Origin: Ulota crispa
Lineage: Eukaryota; Streptophyta; Bryopsida; Orthotrichales; Orthotrichaceae
Length of the DNA: 64,000 bases
Direction of reading: 5' to 3'
NCBI GenBank assembly: GCA_963920765.1
Contig: OY987246.1
Span: 4,714,501 to 4,778,500 of the forward strand
Shown here: one piece after another, positions 1-10,980 of the stretch
How the letters are laid out: every line of letters starts with the position of its first letter
Position numbering within the stretch: the stretch's first letter is position 1
Notes under the pieces: model-generated
Told to the model about the DNA's origin: nothing
The model's input: only the letters and a program-made list of their open reading frames with translations
Database searches by the model: none
Made by a program: the position numbers and the translations under genes

Positions 1-110
1 CAATTGCAACTCCAAACATTAACATAGACTACTGTCAAACAAGACAAACTTCTCTGCATTGACTAACTTGGCAAAGCTCGTAGGCATTTACGAGAGTGGA
101 AAAAGTTCAT

Positions 111-475
111 TAAGGTAGAAATACCATAAATTGTTAAAGTAAGGCACTTTAGCATGAAGATATGGGGAAATTCTTGAGAAATTAAGCTCAATTTGTGGAG
201 AAACAAGGATAAGGAAGAGTGCCAAAAAAAACAAAAAAACAAAAATGAATATTTTAAGCAATATAAATGTGGATTTAAGGTTTGGACCAATTTTGGTTTC
301 ATAGGTGCACCTTAAACGGCTACCTCTAGAACCTTGATCCGAAATAAATTTGAACCAATCAAATGCAAGGAAAGAGCATCTTTTTGAAATCTTTTTCAAA
401 GCCAACTCTTGTTGGTTTAAGAACACTCTACTCTACCATTATTGGGCAGTAACTGTTTACGGTATTTCTACCTTA
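111..475. mobile_element. MITE, TAAGGTAG-ended family A, copy 1
   Basis: This is a 365-bp non-coding element. Its ends are inverted repeats: TAAGGTAGAAATACCATAAA on the left and the complement of that sequence on the right. The interior is A/T rich and has a near-complete second copy at 3660-4083. Two short open frames inside (about 60-110 codons) are not conserved with the second copy and are not genes. If the outer TA is a target duplication, the element could be Tc1/mariner-like, but the palindromic end makes the exact boundary ambiguous. Confidence 0.8.
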
Positions 476-661
476 CCACTTTGCCAACCAAAAATTCAGC
501 CAATCACTTCCATGTTGAAGAAGGGAGAGAAAAAAAACTAAATGTTCCACAATTCTAAATGTATTCCAAACAATTGGCCAATTTCATGGAGGTGTTCTTC
601 TTGTTTACTGCTTGCATTGCTATGCATGTGAACCTGGCTTGCCAAACTTCCCCGTTTTTAG
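476..661. other. spacer, no feature seen
   Basis: This is ordinary AT-rich spacer between two inverted-repeat elements. I see no coding signal. Confidence 0.5.
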
Positions 662-1104
662 GGAATTGATACATGCACAGACGGGGATTGTTATATATAC
701 ATCGAGGGACAAATTCTAGATATGTACCATCAACAAGTTGAGTTTGAAAATTTTGAATTCACATATGGATTTTGAGACCTTGATTTAATCTAGAATCACA
801 AAGGAGGATACAATTGAACAACACTCATTGAAAAAATTTAGCCTTTTTTACAAACGAGGGTAAAAGTAATTATTTGCCTCCTAGGTAAGTTTTTCCTTTG
901 AGCATTGTTCAGTTATATCCTCCTTTGTGGTTCTAAACTAGATCATAATCTCTAAATCCAAATGTGAATTCAAAATTTTCAAACTCAATTTGATGGTAGA
1001 TATCTGAAATTTGTGATACATATCTAAAATTTGTAGTAGATAATTAAAATTTGCCCCCAGTGTACATATAACAAATTAACCCCGAGTGTGCATATATCAA
1101 TTCC
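662..1104. mobile_element. foldback element family B, copy 1
   Basis: The two halves are long inverted repeats. GGAATTGATACATGCACA opens the element and its near-complement closes it at 1104. The inner parts (around 770-830 and 900-960, including the AATTGAACAACA-like core) also pair. Related copies lie at 6953-7364 and 10608-10980. Those two have clear 8-bp target duplications, but here the flanks match poorly, which suggests an older insertion. It has no coding capacity. Confidence 0.75.
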
Positions 1105-1440
1105 TATTTTTGTATTCCTCCAACGTTCCATACTTTTCCAAGCATGAGTTCCAGTGAACATCTGGTCTTTGTTGCTCAAATCGACCCTACCACCACTTGT
1201 AACTCCAAGTACAGACACACCAATTAATGCTGAACTGCAACTGAACCCTATTCCTGTTCCACTTGTAACACCATGTGGAAAGCACAACCAATCACTTTTG
1301 AAAGCCCTTTAAAATTCATTCACACGACAACTATCTCCTTTTAACTTTAATCTAAGAAACCAATTGACTTTCTATTTTTTGGGCGAGAGATAGAGATAAA
1401 GATTGCTGTTGCAAGGCCCTGGTATACAAGACTTTGTGGG

Positions 1441-1905
1441 AGCCAGGGTGGAAAAACTACAGCTTTTCCATCTTTTAGGAATTTTACTATCGGGAGATTG
1501 AACTCGGGTATTTCCAATTCATATTTGGGATTAGAACACCCAGCTTTTGTCAGGATCTACGGAAAGAGATAAAATTTGACCAACTCCAAAATAGCGACAG
1601 ATTATTTACATTATTATTCACAAGAATAAAAGAAGGGTGTCTGAGCTTTCCCACCCTGGCCTCATAAACATGTGTGTGTTGTAGGCTCGATTTACTGCAA
1701 GTACGTTGATGTGGGGCCGGGGTGGAAAAGTTCAGTTTATTTTTGCAAACAAGGATCAAAGTAATAATTTGTTCCATATTTTGGCACTGTTCAATTATAT
1801 CTTCTTGCAAACATTCAATCAAAATCCGGGTTTTTGAATCCAAGTATGAATTCAAATGTTCTAATAGTAAATATCTAAACTCTTACATTAAATATTACAT
1901 TTAGG
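1441..1905. repeat. decayed foldback fragments (family B and another)
   Basis: Positions 1720-1905 resemble the right half of the 662-1104 element, including GTTCAATTATATC and GAATTCAAA words. Positions 1441-1662 are bounded by CCAGGGTGGAAAA and its inverse TTTCCCACCCTGG. The pieces look like overlapping old insertions. The 101-codon minus-strand open frame here has no homology I recognise. Confidence 0.4.
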
Positions 1906-1910
1906 TTATC

Positions 1911-2160
1911 TTAACCCCTGAGTGCCCAGCATAAGTTTGTTCAAACCCAAACCCTTTGGGCTTCATTCAAATCTAACTATCACCTAAAGAAGATCCAATT
2001 TAAACTAACTGTACCGATTGGTAGAGAACAAGGGCCTTGAGCTCCCAAAAAAAAGGACATGCCCTTTGACCGTACCATTCAATAGATTATAGTGGTCAAA
2101 CAAGTTTTTTTTTCAAAACTGAGAGGCCATATTTTGGCCCCTTGGGCGCTCAGGGGTTAA
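1911..2160. mobile_element. TTAA-flanked MITE (piggyBac-like ends)
   Basis: This 250-bp non-coding element runs from TTAACCCCTGAGTGCCCA to its complement TTGGGCGCTCAGGGGTTAA. TTAA is present at both ends, as expected for a piggyBac-type target duplication. It belongs to the group that also includes 16564-16939, 23174-23421, 25535-25630, 41776-42186, 51687-51922 and 62619-62713. Confidence 0.75.
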
Positions 2161-2161
2161 C

Positions 2162-2840
2162 AATTAGGTTGTCTTACATTGAAAAGTTATGTTAATATGA
2201 TTTATCCCTTGACCTTTTGGAGGCACATGCAAATATGTAGATAATAGGATTTCACTTGGTTTGCAATCTATATGTCGATATTTATTTTTTTTGCAATTTT
2301 TTTGTTATTGCCAAGCTCTTTAAATTTTATTTATTGCAATAATCATTGACAAAAATTATTGTGGAATTAGTAAGCATTTGTACAATATAAAGTGTTAAGA
2401 AATTAGTCTATGGCAACCTAACGCATTTTTTAGTGTACATTTTTTGGCAAGGTGAAAGATAAGAGTAGAACTCTAGGCCCACATGAGTGTCTGTGCAATG
2501 AAGTGCACGTGCCTTGCATACCAAGCCTGGTTTGCAAGGATGCAACTACAATGAATATTGCATTTAAGTTGCCTTCACAATTAGGTTACCTTATTAAGGA
2601 CACTTACCTCATGACTCATCATTTGGCTACTTGGAGACACATGCAACTCTCTCAATTTTAAGATTTCACATGATTTTCATCGTACACGTCATTAGTTTAT
2701 TTCTTTGCAACATCAATGTTGTTGCCAAGCCCTTCAAAGTTTGATTAATGCAGTAACTACTAATGAAAATTATTGTAGCAACAGTAGATATTTATATAGT
2801 GTATAATGCCAAAAAATTAGCCTAGGGTAACCTAAACGCA
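2162..2840. repeat. two diverged copies of a TTAGGTT-ended element
   Basis: Positions 2162-2424 and 2580-2840 are two diverged direct copies. Both hold a GCCAAGC(T/C)CTT core and a TTAGTGTA-type tail. Each starts with TTAGGTT(A/G) and ends with (G/C)AACCTAA, which suggests short terminal inverted repeats. The 69-codon open frame at 2452-2661 spans the boundary between copies and is not a gene. Confidence 0.5.
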
Positions 2841-3119
2841 ATATTTAGTGTAGTCACTGTAGTGTGAAGCAAGGTCCAAGAAGAATCGACCGCTAGTTCA
2901 ATGCTAGCTGAGTGAAAGGAAAAAAAAAAATGTTTGCAATTTATAAACTTTGGCTAAACACCAGTCAAATATCTTAAAAAAAATACTTATAGTATGAAAT
3001 AGAGAAAATAACCAAAAGAGCTCCTCGATAAACCGGTTTAATATAGGAATTGAAGGAAATCTACCAAAAAATCTCAAATATTTCCCGGACCCTAGTGTGA
3101 AGGGGACCTAAATGCAAGA
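2841..3119. other. spacer, relics of the preceding repeat
   Basis: This is AT-rich spacer. A third partial tail of the preceding repeat (CCTAAATGCAAGATTTAGTGTAGG) sits at 3107-3130. Nothing else is recognisable. Confidence 0.4.
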
Positions 3120-3645
3120 TTTAGTGTAGGCGGATCATAAAGGGGGAAGGGAAGGACCGGGGGAGGGGGGGCCGCGAGGGGGATATAACATTAGGAGGGG
3201 CCGGGAAAATATGCACAAGACGGGTGATATGCTAAATGGAGAGAGAAACCAAGCCAACAACCCACGTTGACTCGGAGAAGTACAGTATCTAGGAATGGGC
3301 AGGGAATCCTGAAGGAGGCCCCGGAATAGGCAAGACCAGGGAGGAATGAAAAGGAATTGGGAGAGGGGGTTGGGGCCGGGCCCGGGGGAGGGCAGGGGGG
3401 GAAGCGCAGCGACGGGAGCTTGGCTGTGGGCTGGGCCGGGTCCAGGGCGCCCCCAAATAGCCCACCCGCTCTGCCTGCAGAAATGCAAGCAAGGGGGCGA
3501 ATCTGCATGGGTCGCACTCCGGGTGCCCGGTGCCCCGCCTCGCAAGTTGACTCCCAGATTCCGCGACCACGTCCCCCGCCCCCGCATGTCCCGTCCGGGC
3601 GTGGATCCTCCGCCACTGCACCACCGGCAGGGTTTTTTTTGGGTT
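3120..3645. other. isolated GC-rich island of unknown origin
   Basis: About 520 bp of strongly G+C-rich sequence with long G and C runs and many CpG sites sits between AT-rich repeats. Five overlapping frames of 101-161 codons stay open on both strands, which is the expected result of few stop codons in such composition. Their translations are low-complexity G/P/A/R-rich and match no family I know. It could be a CpG-island remnant of a lost gene, a promoter, or transferred DNA. Its sharp right edge is the family A element at 3660. Confidence 0.55.
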
Positions 3646-3659
3646 TTTTTTGGTCCGAG

Positions 3660-4083
3660 TAAGGTAGAAATACCATAAACGGTTAAAATAAGGCACTTTT
3701 AGCCTGAAGATATGGGGAATTTCTAGAATATATGGGGAATTTCTAGAATATATGGGGAATTTCTAGAGAATTAAGTTCAATCTGTGGAGAAACAAGGATA
3801 AGGAAGAGTGAAAAAAAAAAAAAAAAAAAAAAAAACTCAAAAATGAATATTTTATGCAATATAAATGTGGGTTTAGGGTTTGGACCGTTTACGATTTCAT
3901 AGGTGTACCTTAAACGGCTACCTCTAAAACCTTAATTCAAAGTAAATTTGAACCAATCAAATGCAAGGAAAGAGCATTTTTAGAGCATCTTTCTGAAATC
4001 TTTTTGAAGCCAACTCTTGTTGATTTAATGACACTCTACAAAACCGGGTTTCGGCAGTAACCGTTTATGGTATTTCTACCTTA
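3660..4083. mobile_element. MITE, TAAGGTAG-ended family A, copy 2
   Basis: This has the same inverted ends and interior as 111-475, here 424 bp. It is lengthened by a threefold tandem repeat of ATATGGGGAATTTCTAGA (about 3708-3770) and a poly-A run near 3811-3835. GAG follows the right end and also precedes the left end, so a 3-bp target duplication is possible. The other copies do not support that reading. Confidence 0.8.
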
Positions 4084-4459
4084 GAGCGACCAACACCCAA
4101 GGGTCTAGGTTTATTTTTTCATTTTATGAGGGTAAGGTCCGGTTCAGACTAGCAACTGGCCGAGACATGGAAATTGGCACTGACGCCTAGGTTTTGTCCA
4201 ATATAAACTTTTTTGTGTAATTGCGTGTCATCCAAGAGTGTGCCTCTGTTGGACAAGTTTGGTACCACCCTTGGAGCAAGCCCCAAATCTTCACTATCTT
4301 AGCCACTGACGTGGCTATATAGGGTGGTCCCCACGGTGGTGAAGATGGATGTAAAAGTATCAGACAAACCCGCAATCTGAACCCAACAACGAAGAAAAAC
4401 CAAATTTCAACCTATCACGTTTGAGAAATTTTTGGCCAGACACTAGTCTAAATTGGGCC
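4084..4459. other. spacer with a possible GAGCRACC repeat end
   Basis: No gene is visible. The left edge GAGCGACCAACACCCA resembles GAGCAACCCACACCCA at 4794. In both places it directly follows the right end of a TAAGGTAG-type element, so it may be the end of a further repeat family whose other end I could not place. Confidence 0.3.
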
Positions 4460-4793
4460 TAAGGTATGAGGCTCTAATTCGGAGCACGTTCTAAAAATAA
4501 TGGAGGACCTCCTCAAATGTACTCTGTTTGCACATGTTGTTTTTCATAACCCTCCAAAAATGTATATGAGATGTGCATTTAAGGAGGTGCTCTATTCTAG
4601 AGTCCTCTGGTCTTTCCTATTCAAAATTTCATAACTAATTCCATAAATTTTCAAAAAATATGAAATAACTAGGGTTAGATGCCAATTCTTTTGGTCTTTC
4701 ATGGAAAATTTACTGAAAAATATTTCAAGAAGTTTCACCTACCCAAATTCAATTTCAACCCTTAGATGATCCACTCATGAACCTCCTACCTTA
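4460..4793. mobile_element. MITE, TAAGGTAG-ended family (GGAGGCTC type)
   Basis: This 334-bp non-coding element starts TAAGGTATGAGGCTC and ends with GAACCTCCTACCTTA. It shares interior words (TTTCATGGAAAATTTACT, AAGAAGTTTCACC) with 62711-63039, which is the better preserved copy. Confidence 0.75.
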
Positions 4794-5804
4794 GAGCAAC
4801 CCACACCCACCAATGCAAGCAAGTAAGGGATAAATGGACAAAATTGGATAGACTTGTTGACATGTGGATGTTCATCCATAAACTATACTAGTATTAGTAA
4901 ACTTCATCCAAAATCTAACAAATATGGTGTTGACTTGGGGGGATTTGACAATTTCATTGATTTTTCTACTGTATTTTATCACTATTACAATAATTAGTGA
5001 CCATTTGAGGTTAGCATTAGACAATTTTTTGCCAAAAAAAACAAACCTTGCCTAGAGGACACACAAATAAGGACAAATTTAGCTAAAATTGGAAAAAATG
5101 AACACTATGTGCACATTTATCCAATTTTTGTACTAATATAAGTTGCATTCATTCAAAACAGGCCAACCGGGAGACATCTAGCAATGTTTTTAGCCAAATT
5201 TCTCAGTGTAGTGGTAGCCAGAGGTACTGTGAGGTAAAATTTAGACAAAAATTAGGCAAGAGAAAAAAATCCAACCCTCCCGGCGACCGCTGGCTTGGGT
5301 GTCCGCTGCACTGCACATCCCGATCTGTCTGGTCTGGGGCCAGGAATAGCTCGGATTTTTCACCTGGCAGAGAAAAACATTAGCTTTATGAAAAAAATTG
5401 CTGTCCAAAAGGATTCTTACGATTCTTTGTTTTTAGCTTTATAGCTTTTTTTGTGTGTGACCCAAATGACACTGGCCTTAAAGATACAAAATTTCCACTT
5501 GAAAAGGTTTTTATTAGATTTTGACATAAATGAGAGATAATGCATTGCAGTAGTTGAGCACAAGAGCTCCAGCTTGAAAAATGGCATGGAGCAAGTCAAA
5601 AAGCTAAGACAAGACAAGATTAAGAAAAGTTAAGACAAGACTAAGACAAAACATAACTAAAACAGAGGAGATTGAAAACCACTCAAGGGTGTTGAGCAGC
5701 AAAGAAGCCCTTTAGAAAATTGAGGAGCTAGGTCAAGGTCGTTGTTCAGAAGCTTAATCTAACTGCAATCGCAAACCAAACATGGGCTCAAAGAGGATCC
5801 GTTA
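4794..5804. repeat. old repeat fragments, otherwise empty spacer
   Basis: Positions 4810-4960 (CAATGCAAGCAAGTAAGG, then the TACTAGTATTAGTA core and a GCTTGGGG-like word) resemble the interior of the element at 25141-25424. A small GC-richer patch lies at 5275-5345. Positions 5420-5800 hold nothing I recognise; the 66-codon minus frame there has no coding character. Confidence 0.35.
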
Positions 5805-6160
5805 GGGAGCTTCAAACATCAATTTTTTTAGGTGATTCATGTTGCAATTCACCTTGCTGGGTTGATTAGTGAACGATGAGGTGAGACACTTCTAGAATTT
5901 GCACCTCTAAAATTCACACCTCTAGAATTCACACCTAACGTGAATAGTGAACTCTAGAAATTTGTTTTAGTGTGGCTCATCTTCACAAGTGTCTCAGTCG
6001 CTTAGAGCCCCGACTTGTGCACAAAACCCTTCTTTAGGTTGATCACAAACTCATGAATGTCTCAGACTTTGGACATGCCAACGAATGAAAATAATTCACT
6101 AGTGAGTTGGAACCCTATGAGATGAGAAACTTGTAGACCAGATTTTGTGTTTGAAGCCCC
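5805..6160. mobile_element. MITE with GGGRGCTYC ends, copy 1
   Basis: This 356-bp element is bounded by GGGAGCTTCAAACATCAA on the left and GTTTGAAGCCCC on the right. Its interior matches 55269-55598 closely: CACAAGTGTCTCAGTCGCT, ACTTGTGCACAAAACC and a GAGATGAGAAACTTGTA-like word. The flanks TTA and TAT hint at a Tourist/Harbinger-like 3-bp target but do not prove it. Confidence 0.7.
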
Positions 6161-6421
6161 TATTTGACTTGCGAGGACTTCATTTGTGCACCATGCACGA
6201 GCGACTGAATCTCTTTGCTGCACTTTGGCAAAACTCCATAGATTTCTTTCTCTTCCCTAGAGTCCGTTCCCACTCAACCTCTACCAGAATCAAGCAAACC
6301 AATTGAGATTTTTTGAAGGAGCACAATGTGGAACCAATGCATGTAGTTGAAAACGACAACATCGTTCACGTTCTATCCAAAGTCCACAAGATAAGCGGTG
6401 TGGATTGCCTTCTAAATAGTA

Positions 6422-6782
6422 CTCCCTCCGTCCCAAAATGATCTTCCTGTTACACAAAATGTTGTAGATTAGACTCGAAAAGAACCATTTTCAAATTTTT
6501 TTGGACTTGTGAATAGAGTTTGATGTCCTCCTATTGTTCTGAAATTTTGAGTTCCAAATTAGTTTTCAAAATGTGATTTCAAAATGCTTGAAAATTGAAT
6601 TTTTGAGGCATTTTTGAAGAGCACAAGTGACCACTCACTTGATGGCATGGGATTGGTTGCTAGCATGCTTATGCTTTTGGACTATATGCAAGTGTCACTA
6701 CCTCCTTTCTTTCTCCAACAAGAAGATCAATTTGGGACACTAAATAAAGGTCAACATGAAGATCATTTTGGGATGGAGGGAG
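6422..6782. mobile_element. Stowaway-like MITE
   Basis: The left end CTCCCTCCGTCCCAAAATGA is mirrored by TCATTTTGGGATGGAGGGAG on the right, and TA flanks both sides (6420-6421 and 6783-6784). These are the standard Stowaway (Tc1/mariner) terminus and target. The element is 361 bp. A 103-codon plus frame (6614-6925) runs through the right end into the flank and is not a gene. Confidence 0.9.
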
Positions 6783-6952
6783 TAGTAAAGACAAACCTCC
6801 ATGTGCATTTAGAAATTGTAAAACTCAAAGATGACAAACTTGTTTACTCTTCATACAAACAGAGCACACTTGTTTATCAAATGTGGGTCACTCACCCAAA
6901 GTTGTCAAAGTTGTCAGATGAGTAAGGGATCCCAAGATAAACAAAATTGATC

Positions 6953-7364
6953 AAGGGATTGGTATGTCTACCACACCCTTTCAGCTATTCTACCACACCC
7001 CAGGGTAAATTTTAGATTTCTACCATCAAATAGTTGAATTTGAGAATTTGGAATTCAAAATTGGACTTGGAGACCTTGATTTTGTTTAGAACCATAAAAA
7101 AAAGGTTGTAATTGAACAACACCCAATGAGAAAGCTTAACTTAAGGGAAAAGATTTACTTTTACTTTTGTTTATAAAAAAAGATAAGCTTTTTCATTGGG
7201 TGTTGTTCAATTAGAACATTATTGTGATTCTAGAGAAATTCACCGTCTCTAAGTCCAAATCTGAATTCCAAATTCTCAAATTCAGTTTTTTGATGGTAGA
7301 AATGTAAAATTTATCCAGGGGGTGGTAGAGTAGCTGAAAGGGTGTGGTAGGCATATCAATCCCC
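6953..7364. mobile_element. foldback element family B, copy 2
   Basis: Long inverted halves start with GGGATTGGTATGTCTACC and close with its near-complement. AATTGATC lies on both sides (6945-6952 and 7365-7372), which is an 8-bp target duplication. The inner halves pair around AATTGAACAACACCCAATG. The element is non-coding. Confidence 0.85.
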
Positions 7365-7379
7365 AATTGATCGACTCCA

Positions 7380-7856
7380 AAACAGGGGACATACTTTTTT
7401 TTACTTTTATCCGTTATAAGGAAGGAAAAGCTAACCTTTCCCAGCCCTGGGCCCTCAAATATATATGAGCAGTAAGTTATAACCAAACCCGTCCAGCGCA
7501 TTTTGAAAACGACCCGATTGCATCCTCCGGGACGCCGGACTCGGAGATTTTGCGGCTACATTTCTGGCACAACTGCCTCACATGCGGGCCCCCTCGTGGA
7601 TGAATGATGGATGAATATTACTTTCTGTGGCACGCTTTATTTAATGCGGGCCCCGGTACTTAAGAGAAGTCAAACGGGCGCTTTGGAAAGTTGGATCCAG
7701 CAGCAGGGGTGTTGTTGTTGTGGTGGTGCGGTAGCTGTCTGCCCCCCCAGAGTTAGCTGGTGTTTGTTGCCTCTTATGATCTGCATTGCGCTCGTGGACA
7801 CAAGCTGAAGTAAAAGGATAGCTTGCATTTCTCTCTAGCTCTCTCTCTCCGCAACC
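7380..7856 (+). promoter_or_regulatory. 5' flank and leader of the secreted-peptide gene
   Basis: GC content rises towards the gene. A TATATA-like word (ATATATATGAG) lies near 7458-7468, and a CT-rich leader (CTCTCTCTAGCTCTCTCTC) lies directly upstream of the start. The start context CAACCATGG is a strong plant initiation context. The transcription start cannot be placed from sequence alone. Confidence 0.4.
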
Positions 7857-9003
7857 ATGGCTCTCTCTCGCTCGTCTCTTGCCCTTCTGTGCGTTTGCAT
7901 GGGGTTGTTCCTCCTCGTGGGTGCCACCGCTGTTGCCGAGGATCAGCAACCACAGCAGCAGAAGGATAATGCAGGTACCCTCTTCCACCTCACTCGGTTT
8001 CCTCAGGCCTTGCTTTTGTCACTCAATACTCATCACTGTCATAGTGTCATTTCTTAAAGCCCTCAATGTAGCTCCAGCAACCTCTCGCCATTCACATCCG
8101 GAGGTCTTTAGATTCGGAACCCGGACTTGGATCCCGAACTGTTAAGATTCTAGAACTTTAGTGCCGCTTATGCTGTTGCATCACATTGTTTGTGCCACAT
8201 GAGGCTCAAGCAACCTCTCGCCATTCACGTCCGGATTCACATCCAGAGGTCTCCAGACTTGAAACCCGGATTGCCAGGATTCTAGAACTTCTAGCGCCGT
8301 TTATGCTGTTGCTTCACGTTGTTCGTTCCTCATGTAGCTCAAGCAACCTCTTGCCATTCTCGTCCGGAAGTCTCTAGACTAGGAACCCGGACTCGGAACC
8401 CGGACTCGGAACCCAGACTGGTAGGATTCTAGAACTTTAGTGTAGCTTATGCTGTTGCATCACAATGTTCGTTCTCATTGTATTAGGTATGGTTCTCCTA
8501 TTCAACACCATGCATGTCTCCTCATGACGATTCGAACTTTAGATTCCATCTCTGTCAGTTTCTCCGGAAAGCTTGCACATAACACATTACTCGACCGTCT
8601 TGAGAGTATGTGTGTATTTGTGGTAGTACACTAAACGTTGTCTAGAATTCTAACTTCATGTCGCCGGTTGTCTGAACTTGCAGTCGCAAGCACCCAGCAG
8701 TACTACTTGCGTGGCAACACGGTAAGACCCATATTCCATTTCGTCGTACAGTTAACACCGTGAGTTACTATCGTGAGTTTTTGCGTAAGTTTGATCTAGA
8801 TGTGACATTCTAGCTATGATTTCCGGAGGTTAGAGATAATACTCACTGTCGTCCTTTCTATCCAGGTCGGCGCCGTAACTGAAGGTACACCAATGACAGC
8901 CGACTCCACCCAGGAGAACTCCGACTCTTTTAGCACGGCGTTCGTGGAGGATTACGGAAGCACTCCAGCTGGTCCCAACTGCCGACCGAAGCCTTGCCAT
9001 TAA
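7857..9003 (+). CDS. small secreted peptide precursor (possible sulfated peptide)
   Basis: Three exons, 7857-7974, 8684-8721 and 8866-9003, join in frame with GT..AG introns to give 97 aa. Residues 1-27 are a clear signal peptide: basic MALSRSS, then a leucine/valine-rich core, then ATAVA|ED as a likely cleavage site. The middle is rich in Q, S, T and D. The C-terminal tail holds EDYGSTPAGPN followed by CRPKPCH, so one acidic-Asp-Tyr-Gly motif precedes a proline-rich segment with two cysteines four residues apart. Secreted plant peptides of the PSY and CIF types start with a sulfated Asp-Tyr pair; PSY1 begins EDYGDPSANP in its precursor. The resemblance is short and the cysteines are unusual, so PSY-like is only a suggestion. 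The function is unknown. Two alternatives are a cysteine-bonded peptide or an unrelated cell-wall protein. Confidence 0.7.
8071..8470 (+). repeat. 133-bp tandem repeat, three copies, in intron 1
   Basis: Units begin at 8071, 8204 and 8337 with GCTC(C/A)AGCAACCTCT and each contains ATTCTAGAACTT and TTATGCTGTTGC. The spacing is exactly 133 bp twice. The array lies wholly inside the first intron of the secreted-peptide gene. Within the third unit a short AACCCGGACTCGG word is itself doubled. Confidence 0.85.
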
Positions 9004-10607
9004 AACTTCAACCTCACCGAGCAACGTTGTGACCGTTCGATGGATTGTGGTGTTTTTTCTCGAAGATTACAGTTTCTCGATCTTCACAGGGCGTAGATTT
9101 GCAGATCGTGTGGATTTCCCTCTAGACGTACGTCTGTTAATGGGATGATTTTGGTGCGTATGGTAGTGTGCCATTGCTTATGGAAATTAAACGTAGAGGG
9201 AGGTTTCCATCTACACTCTCAGATGGCCATGTCTTCCCATTGCCCCTATTGCTCCACTGAAAGTGAAAGATGGTCCTGGACTGTACATTTCAATCTTCAT
9301 AGTCATTCAGTGTCTTTCATACATTGCTCGGATAATAAGAATTTGTCTTGTTAGGCAACTTTCGTGAAACTTTAGTCACTATTCCGTGAAACTTTCGTAA
9401 CTTTCCTGTGAACTTTTTTGATGCTCCTGGCTGTAATTAGTTGTGTGTCACGCTTGTTATTCGGAGAAAGCTGGGCTGTGAGTGGTGAATCTAATATAGG
9501 ATTTCTGTGTGTCCTTGGAATCATGACATCAAATTTGGATCTATTTCATTTAATGCAGAAGTTTATCTTAAGGTGTAAGAACAACGAGGTTTCGTCGTAT
9601 ACGGCGTTGACTCTGTCGATGTGTCCCACATGGCTGCTGATCTTCTGCATTGCTGCAACGTGGGTTTGGGTCCGGAAGTCCACATTTTTGACTGTTTCTA
9701 TGCTCTGCTAAATTTAAACATTAAGTGCAGGTGTTCTGTGATGAGTATTGAGTACTGGTCTTTTCTATTGTAATTGGGCCGTACTAAAATAGAGACGCCG
9801 TTTTGAATATAATCAAGTGGCTGCATTTCTTTCAGTAAATGCCTTTAAATATTTTTACTCATGTTTATGTTTGAAACTGGCGGTTTAGAGTTTTTAGAGA
9901 CTGTCGTCTTTAAACTTGCTCCCTTGAATAGTGAGGAAATTATCTTGAGTAAAATCATAGTGCTTGGCACCCTGAGTAAAGTAGTTTTACAATGCGCCTG
10001 ATATAAACTAAACTTCTTCATCCAATCCATACCTGTAGCAGCAGATTTGGCCTGTGTGACCCTAGCTTGTGTGTCTTCTCTCCAGGCCGTTTTCAGCTGG
10101 GCCCTTGTTCTTTTCTATTGCGATAAGAATCTTTTTCATTCGGTCCAAAACTTAGTAATGTGATGAATGAGAGGAAACATTGTCGGTGTATGGAACGGAT
10201 GTAACATATCTAAGTATGCTAAGGAATCTATTATAATCTATATTTCGATTCTGCATGTGACAACTACTTTTACATGCATACCTTTGGTGTATGAAAATGG
10301 TTGACACGCATCTGTGTACTATGCAAGCTTTATCTCATTTTCTTTTCACTATGTGAGTAGTATGATTAGTGGTCGTTTTCATTGTTTTTGGAAAGTCAGG
10401 AATTATCAAATGACAATTCAGGAGAGGTGTGAAATTTGTAGAAATAAAGATTTGCATTTTGGAATTTCTAGAGGCTATCGAAGATATCGAATAGACGGAT
10501 CTAGGTGTACATGCTACGCCTTCTGAACTCTTGGGGAACAATTTATTTAAATATGGTATGTGGCTATGTGCTTTTTAGCATTCGATGTGTATTTTGGTTT
10601 TCATATA
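9004..10607 (+). other. 3' flank of the peptide gene, then spacer
   Basis: The first few hundred bases (9004 to about 9800) have gene-like composition and probably hold the 3' untranslated region. No poly-A signal stands out. Beyond that I see only AT-rich spacer; the 60-97 codon frames here have no recognisable product. Confidence 0.35.
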
Positions 10608-10980
10608 CGGAATTGATATGTGCACACACCCCCTGGGAGGTAGATTATAGATTTCTACCATCAAAAAGCTGAATCTGAGAATTTTGAATTCAGATTTGGA
10701 CTTGGAGACTCTTGATTTTGTCTAAAATCATAAAAAAAGGTTGCAATTCAACAACACCTAATGAAAAAGCTTAGCTAAACGGAAAAATGTTACTTTTACT
10801 TTTGTTTGTAAAAAGTGATAAGCTTTTTCATTGGGTGGTGTTCAATTGCAACCTTTTTTATGGTTCTATACTAAATCATGGTCTCTAAGTACTAATCTGA
10901 ATTCAAAATTCTCAACTTCGGCTTTTAGATGGTAGAAATCTATAATCTACCTCACAGGGGGTGTGCACATATCAACTCCC
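10608..10980. mobile_element. foldback element family B, copy 3
   Basis: The ends GGAATTGATATGTGCACAC and GTGTGCACATATCAACTCC are inverted repeats and continue into long pairing arms. TTCATATA at 10600-10607 and again at 10981-10988 is a perfect 8-bp target duplication, the clearest in the family. Confidence 0.9.

Noticed and set aside
3135-3696. Overlapping frames of 101-161 codons on both strands
   Set aside because: They arise together from stop-poor GC-rich text; the translations are G/P/A/R low complexity, lack splice or family support, and compete with one another.
6614-6925. 103-codon frame
   Set aside because: It begins inside the Stowaway element and runs out through its right end, so it cannot be a conserved gene.
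8830-9024. 64-codon minus-strand frame
   Set aside because: It is antisense to exon 3 of the secreted-peptide gene.
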